This document shows, one piece after another, positions 63,553 to 64,000 of a DNA stretch of 64,000 nucleotides. A program made the translations under genes and the position numbers. The notes beneath the pieces are model-generated. The model worked only from the letters and a program-made list of their open reading frames with translations, was not told where the DNA came from and did not search any database. The stretch is from the NCBI RefSeq assembly GCF_001577305.1, contig NZ_CP014518.1:1860001-1924000 (forward strand). Direction: 5' to 3'. Source of the stretch: Sinomonas atrocyanea. Its GTDB lineage: Bacteria; Actinomycetota; Actinomycetes; Actinomycetales; Micrococcaceae. Each line of letters begins with the position of its first letter. The first letter of the stretch is position 1.

Positions 63553-64000
63553 GCCGCACCCCCAGCGTCGATGCGGCGGCAGGCGGCGGCCGACGGCGCG
63601 GCGTCGACCGCCTCCTTGATGAAGGCGACCGAGCCCCGGAAGATCGTCTCGGCGTCGTGGTCCAGAGTGGCCACATGGTAGCTGTTGGCGAGCCGGACGA
63701 TGCGGATGTCCGTCCCGCCGTAGCGGGCGGCGATCGCGCCGACGCTGCGCTCGCTCGTGACGACCCTGTCGACCGTCGAGCGGAAGACCTGCAGCGGGGC
63801 GGTGGCGCGCGGCAGGGACGCGACGGTGTCCCGGAACAGGAGCTTGAGCTGGTGCGCGGCGGCCACGGGCACCGACTCGTAGGCGCCCTCGTCCTGGCCC
63901 GCGAGCTTGATGTCGTTGCGGATGCCCGGAACCGTCCGCATCACGTGCCGCAGCACGCCGGAGAGGTGCGAGCGCGGATCGTCGATCACGAGGCCGGGGT
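63549..64000 (-). CDS. Alpha/beta hydrolase (esterase/lipase), 5' part beyond the window
   Basis: The last 150 residues of a carboxylesterase or monoacylglycerol lipase-like hydrolase. The catalytic acid lies in FRSTVDRVV and the His in LANSYHVATLDHD, in the positions seen for bacterial monoglyceride lipases. The nucleophile elbow is upstream of position 64000 and not visible; codons read open to the edge (PGLVIDDPRSHL). The ATG-like GTG at 63987-63989 is internal. The gene overlaps the membrane-protein gene by 4 bp. Confidence 0.8.
   Translation of the reverse strand, partial: PGLVIDDPRSHLSGVLRHVMRTVPGIRNDIKLAGQDEGAYESVPVAAAHQLKLLFRDTVASLPRATAPLQVFRSTVDRVVTSERSVGAIAARYGGTDIRIVRLANSYHVATLDHDAETIFRGSVAFIKEAVDAAPSAAACRRIDAGGAA

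Overview
The window is a high-GC actinobacterial chromosome segment. Gene content and order fit the Micrococcaceae (Arthrobacter/Sinomonas-like): mycothiol-type maleylpyruvate isomerase, HelD, TlyA, GarA/FtsR, third codon positions almost always G or C, and an rRNA operon with no tRNA in its 16S-23S spacer. Genus placement is an inference; no database was searched. It reads as core chromosome. I see no transposase, phage module, CRISPR array or plasmid replication gene.

Layout. 0-5.8 kb: maleylpyruvate isomerase-like protein, mpg, apt, helD, tyrS. 5.8-11.9 kb: a complete rRNA operon (two promoters, BoxA-type leader, 16S, 23S, 5S, strong terminator). 12.0-22.9 kb: an Arg/Asp/Gly repeat protein with an apparent frameshift, a HAD phosphatase, a 55-residue protein, tlyA, NAD kinase, recN, pyrG, two Nudix genes and xerD. 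22.9-29.3 kb: methylcitrate cycle (minus strand gntR-prpD-prpB-prpC, divergent prpE) with TGTATACA operators. 29.4-35.3 kb: thioesterase, gamma-glutamyltransferase-like enzyme, SRPBCC-epimerase fusion, a divergent MarR/FMN-reductase pair with three operators, and a sugar epimerase. 35.4-40.1 kb: cold-shock protein, small acidic protein, CitA/CitB-type two-component system and divergent dctA. 40.3-47.2 kb: parA-scpA-scpB-rluB-tyrA-cmk-der. 47.4-50.7 kb: tRNA-Pro(GGG), VOC protein, LLM flavoenzyme, DLH-like hydrolase, fpg. 50.9-53.9 kb: gcvH-garA-ftsR-bifunctional nuclease-merR. 54.0-64.0 kb: a ParA-like ATPase, pyc, a MinD-like ATPase, fadD, ROK glucokinase, a membrane protein and a truncated esterase.

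How it works together. Ribosome production and maturation (rrn, tlyA, rluB, der), chromosome segregation (recN, xerD, parA, scpAB) and nucleotide supply (apt, pyrG, cmk, NAD kinase) form a conserved actinobacterial backbone; as I recall, a similar order exists at Rv1688-Rv1713 in Mycobacterium tuberculosis. Into this backbone are set a carbon-use block (propionate via methylcitrate, C4-dicarboxylates via DctA) and, further on, central-carbon control (GarA, pyruvate carboxylase, glucokinase). Regulation is readable in several places: GntR and MarR palindromes, a two-component pair beside its likely transporter target, and palindromes upstream of the last merR gene.

The least ordinary item is the repeat gene at 12.0-14.1 kb. 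Its true reading frame is hidden by a one-base offset near the start, its 273-codon repeat tract uses T-ending codons unlike its neighbours, and it lies directly behind the rRNA terminator.
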